DNA of 5,726 bases, taken from the NCBI GenBank assembly GCA_046261635.1, contig JBHEOL010000291.1:1-5726 (forward strand), read 5' to 3'. Source of the stretch: JBHEPS01 sp046261635 (GTDB taxonomy: Bacteria > Acidobacteriota > Thermoanaerobaculia > Gp7-AA8). Below the pieces are notes generated by a model that did not search any database, was not told the DNA's origin, and saw nothing but the letters and a program-made list of their open reading frames with translations. Each line of letters begins with the position of its first letter. The first letter of the stretch is position 1. Of the stretch, positions 4,576-5,726 are shown piece by piece. The position numbers and the translations under genes were made by a program.

Positions 4576-4581
4576 TAGAAT
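4576..4581 (+). promoter_or_regulatory. Candidate -10 box giving a leaderless mRNA for the RlpA-like gene
   Basis: TAGAAT matches five of six bases of TATAAT. It is followed by seven bases (GTGAGGG) and then the ATG at 4589, so transcription would start at or one base before the start codon. GAGGG touching the ATG is too close to act as a normal Shine-Dalgarno, and a stop codon (TGA, 4583-4585) closes the frame just upstream, so no earlier start is possible. No -35 is recognisable at the usual distance. Confidence 0.45.
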
Positions 4582-4588
4582 GTGAGGG

Positions 4589-5194
4589 ATGATCATCGAC
4601 ACGACTCTCCGTTCCCGCCTCCTCCCCCTCTTCCTAGCTGCGATTTTTTCCAGCGGCGTGATCGCGTGTGGAGAGGATGAGCGCGAGGTGAGTCCCTCGC
4701 CCCGGGTCCAGGCGGGCATGACCCCACTCTCGCCGGCGCAAATCGCCGAGCTCGCCGAGCGGGTTCCCGAGCTCCAGGCCGAGCCGCTGCCCGAGCCTCA
4801 GCCTCGGCCCGACGCCGCCCCGGAGCAGATCCCGTCCTTCATCGAGGGTGCGATTTCGCCGAAGGTCCTGGAAAGCGCGATGGGTGACGCGTCCTTTTAC
4901 GCGGACAAGTTCGAAGGGCGCCGGACCGCGAGCGGGATCCCCTTCCGGCAGAACCAGATGGTCGCCGCGCACCGCGGCTATCCCTTCGGCACGATCCTCC
5001 GCGTGACGAACCTCGGGAACGGCCGCTCGGTGAACGTCCGCGTCGTCGATCGCGGCCCATTCGGAACGTCGGCCAAAGCGAAGCGTCGCATCATTGATCT
5101 TTCCCGTCGCGCGGCGACTGAGCTGGGTTTCCTCAGCGCGGGCCACGCGCGCGTTCGAGTCGAAGTGCTGCAGTGGGGCAAGGGCATCGGCTGA
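4589..5194 (+). CDS. RlpA-like double-psi beta-barrel lipoprotein without SPOR domain
   Basis: This 201-residue protein begins with a lipoprotein signal: R8 and R10, a hydrophobic core (LLPLFLAAIF) and the lipobox VIAC, with lipidated C27. Residues 28-82 are a charged, proline- and glutamate-rich linker (around 60-80). The double-psi beta-barrel fills about 97-195: GDASFYADKFEGRRTASG, MVAAHRGYPFGTILRVTNLGNGRSVNVRVVDRGPF, RIIDLSRRAATELGF and VRVEVLQWG. This is the fold of RlpA, a lytic transglycosylase that cuts stem-peptide-free glycan at the septum. H128 and D154 match the catalytic His and Asp of Pseudomonas aeruginosa RlpA in motif and in their spacing of 26. The position of the catalytic Glu, eleven before the His, is I117 (SGIPF instead of the common NGE). 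The C-terminal SPOR domain of classical RlpA is absent. It may therefore be an altered or inactive cell-wall-binding relative. The ATG at 4589 is the only possible upstream start. It converges with the methyltransferase gene, 13 bases away. Confidence 0.9.
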   Translation: MIIDTTLRSRLLPLFLAAIFSSGVIACGEDEREVSPSPRVQAGMTPLSPAQIAELAERVPELQAEPLPEPQPRPDAAPEQIPSFIEGAISPKVLESAMGDASFYADKFEGRRTASGIPFRQNQMVAAHRGYPFGTILRVTNLGNGRSVNVRVVDRGPFGTSAKAKRRIIDLSRRAATELGFLSAGHARVRVEVLQWGKGIG

Positions 5195-5207
5195 GTGCCG
5201 GAAAAGA

Positions 5208-5726
5208 TCACGCCTTCTGATAGAGAGCGTTGACCGTAACACGGCGGCCGCAGGGTTCGTGCGGCCGCTCGACCGTCGAGGTCGGAGAGAGCATCGTGAG
5301 TCCGTGCTCCATCATCCGCCTGTCGAGCTCCGATGAATCGAACAGCACCACCTGCGAGCCTTCGCGAATGGAGTAGACGTGCTCTTCTCCGCCGATCGGA
5401 TGACCGTGCTCGCCCGTCAGATCCGTTCCGGGGCCGAATTGCGCCGAGAGCAGCCGCCCACCGCCGCGCAGCACTCTGGCCGTCTCGCTGATGGCGAGTC
5501 TCCACTCCGCGGAATTTGCTGCCTGATGGTAAATGCCGAGGGCTACGACCAGATCAATCGAACCGTCAGGGATGAAAGACAAGTCAGTCATCGATCCCTG
5601 GATGACCCGGCGCTCCGCCTGATCCTCTCCGATGATCGCGGCGAGGCGCCGGCGGGTCGCCTCCACCATCGATTCCGACAGATCGACCGCCCGGACGCTG
5701 CACCCCCGCCGGGCGAGCAGCTCGGC
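5208..5726 (-). CDS. Class I SAM-dependent methyltransferase (partial, N-terminus beyond the window)
   Basis: The frame is open to the right edge, giving the last 172 residues. The visible start AELLARRGCSVRAVDLSESMVEATRRR is the helix and second strand of a Rossmann-fold methyltransferase. D15 of the fragment is the acidic residue that binds the SAM ribose, so the glycine-rich GxGxG loop must lie just outside the window. GSMTDLSFIPDGSIDLVVALGIYHQA (44-69) covers the adenine-binding and post-motif II strands, and ARVLRGGGRLLSAQFGPG (83-100) is the motif III-like strand. The C-terminal part has a HEPCGRRVTVNALYQKA ending. The group is Methyltransf_11/25-like, and the substrate is not predictable. 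An internal ATG at 5669 lies after the SAM-binding loop and is not a real start. It is convergent with the RlpA-like gene, and no terminator hairpin is visible in the 13 bases between them. Confidence 0.9.
   Translation of the reverse strand, partial: AELLARRGCSVRAVDLSESMVEATRRRLAAIIGEDQAERRVIQGSMTDLSFIPDGSIDLVVALGIYHQAANSAEWRLAISETARVLRGGGRLLSAQFGPGTDLTGEHGHPIGGEEHVYSIREGSQVVLFDSSELDRRMMEHGLTMLSPTSTVERPHEPCGRRVTVNALYQKA

Noticed and set aside
3733..4578. Long open + strand frame opposite the alpha/beta hydrolase (281 codons)
   Set aside because: It is antisense to a gene with an intact catalytic triad, the composition is Arg/Asp/His-rich, and there is no domain. It is a GC-driven shadow.
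1..5726. CRISPR array, tRNA/rRNA, insertion sequence, integrase or defence system
   Set aside because: There are no regularly spaced direct repeats, no tRNA-like cloverleaf noticed by eye, no transposase or integrase motifs, and no terminal repeats with target duplication. The genes are ordinary metabolic and envelope functions.

Overview
The window is a high-GC (by eye roughly 60-65%) piece of bacterial chromosome, tightly packed and with conventional gene structure. Nothing in it is plasmid, phage or transposon. The gene content and the palindrome-rich spacer would suit a soil or environmental phylum such as Acidobacteriota, Gemmatimonadota or Verrucomicrobiota. That placement is inference: there is no marker gene here. 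Eight genes are visible. Six are complete and two are cut by the window edges. All lie on the minus strand except the RlpA-like lipoprotein gene at 4589-5194.

Layout from left to right. (1) 1-844: a two-gene minus-strand operon for a molybdenum hydroxylase of the isoquinoline 1-oxidoreductase type. The small 2Fe-2S subunit comes first and overlaps, by ATGA, the Tat-exported molybdopterin subunit, which runs off the left edge. (2) 845-1050: about 206 bases without a gene, holding a good ribosome-binding site, a weak promoter candidate and nothing else I can name. (3) 1051-1512: a UPF0178/YaiI-family PIN-like protein. (4) 1558-2329: an SRPBCC (AHSA1-like) gene followed, with a 14-base overlap, by an ArsR-family regulator lacking metal-binding cysteines. 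(5) 2330-2492: the most structured stretch, with four short perfect or near-perfect palindromes in a row and then a degenerate seven-base tandem repeat. The two palindromes nearest the SRPBCC gene share the same 8-4-8 design, so they could be a double operator for the ArsR protein. The alternative is that the whole block is a REP-like intergenic repeat. (6) 2493-3476: a nitronate monooxygenase-family flavoprotein. (7) 3613-4437: a membrane-anchored alpha/beta hydrolase of the ABHD17/bem46 type. (8) 4438-4588: a divergent intergenic region. (9) 4589-5194: an RlpA-like lipoprotein with a double-psi beta-barrel, no SPOR domain and no glutamate at the expected catalytic position. (10) 5208-5726: a class I SAM-dependent methyltransferase, cut at its N-terminus by the right edge and convergent with the RlpA-like gene.

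The only pairs that clearly work together are the two molybdenum hydroxylase subunits and the SRPBCC-ArsR pair. The other genes look like independent housekeeping or accessory functions. I see no dedicated multi-gene defence, secretion or biosynthetic system. The points worth a second look are the 2331-2489 repeat block, the altered RlpA active site and two genes that look leaderless. No gene-free stretch exceeds 300 bases.
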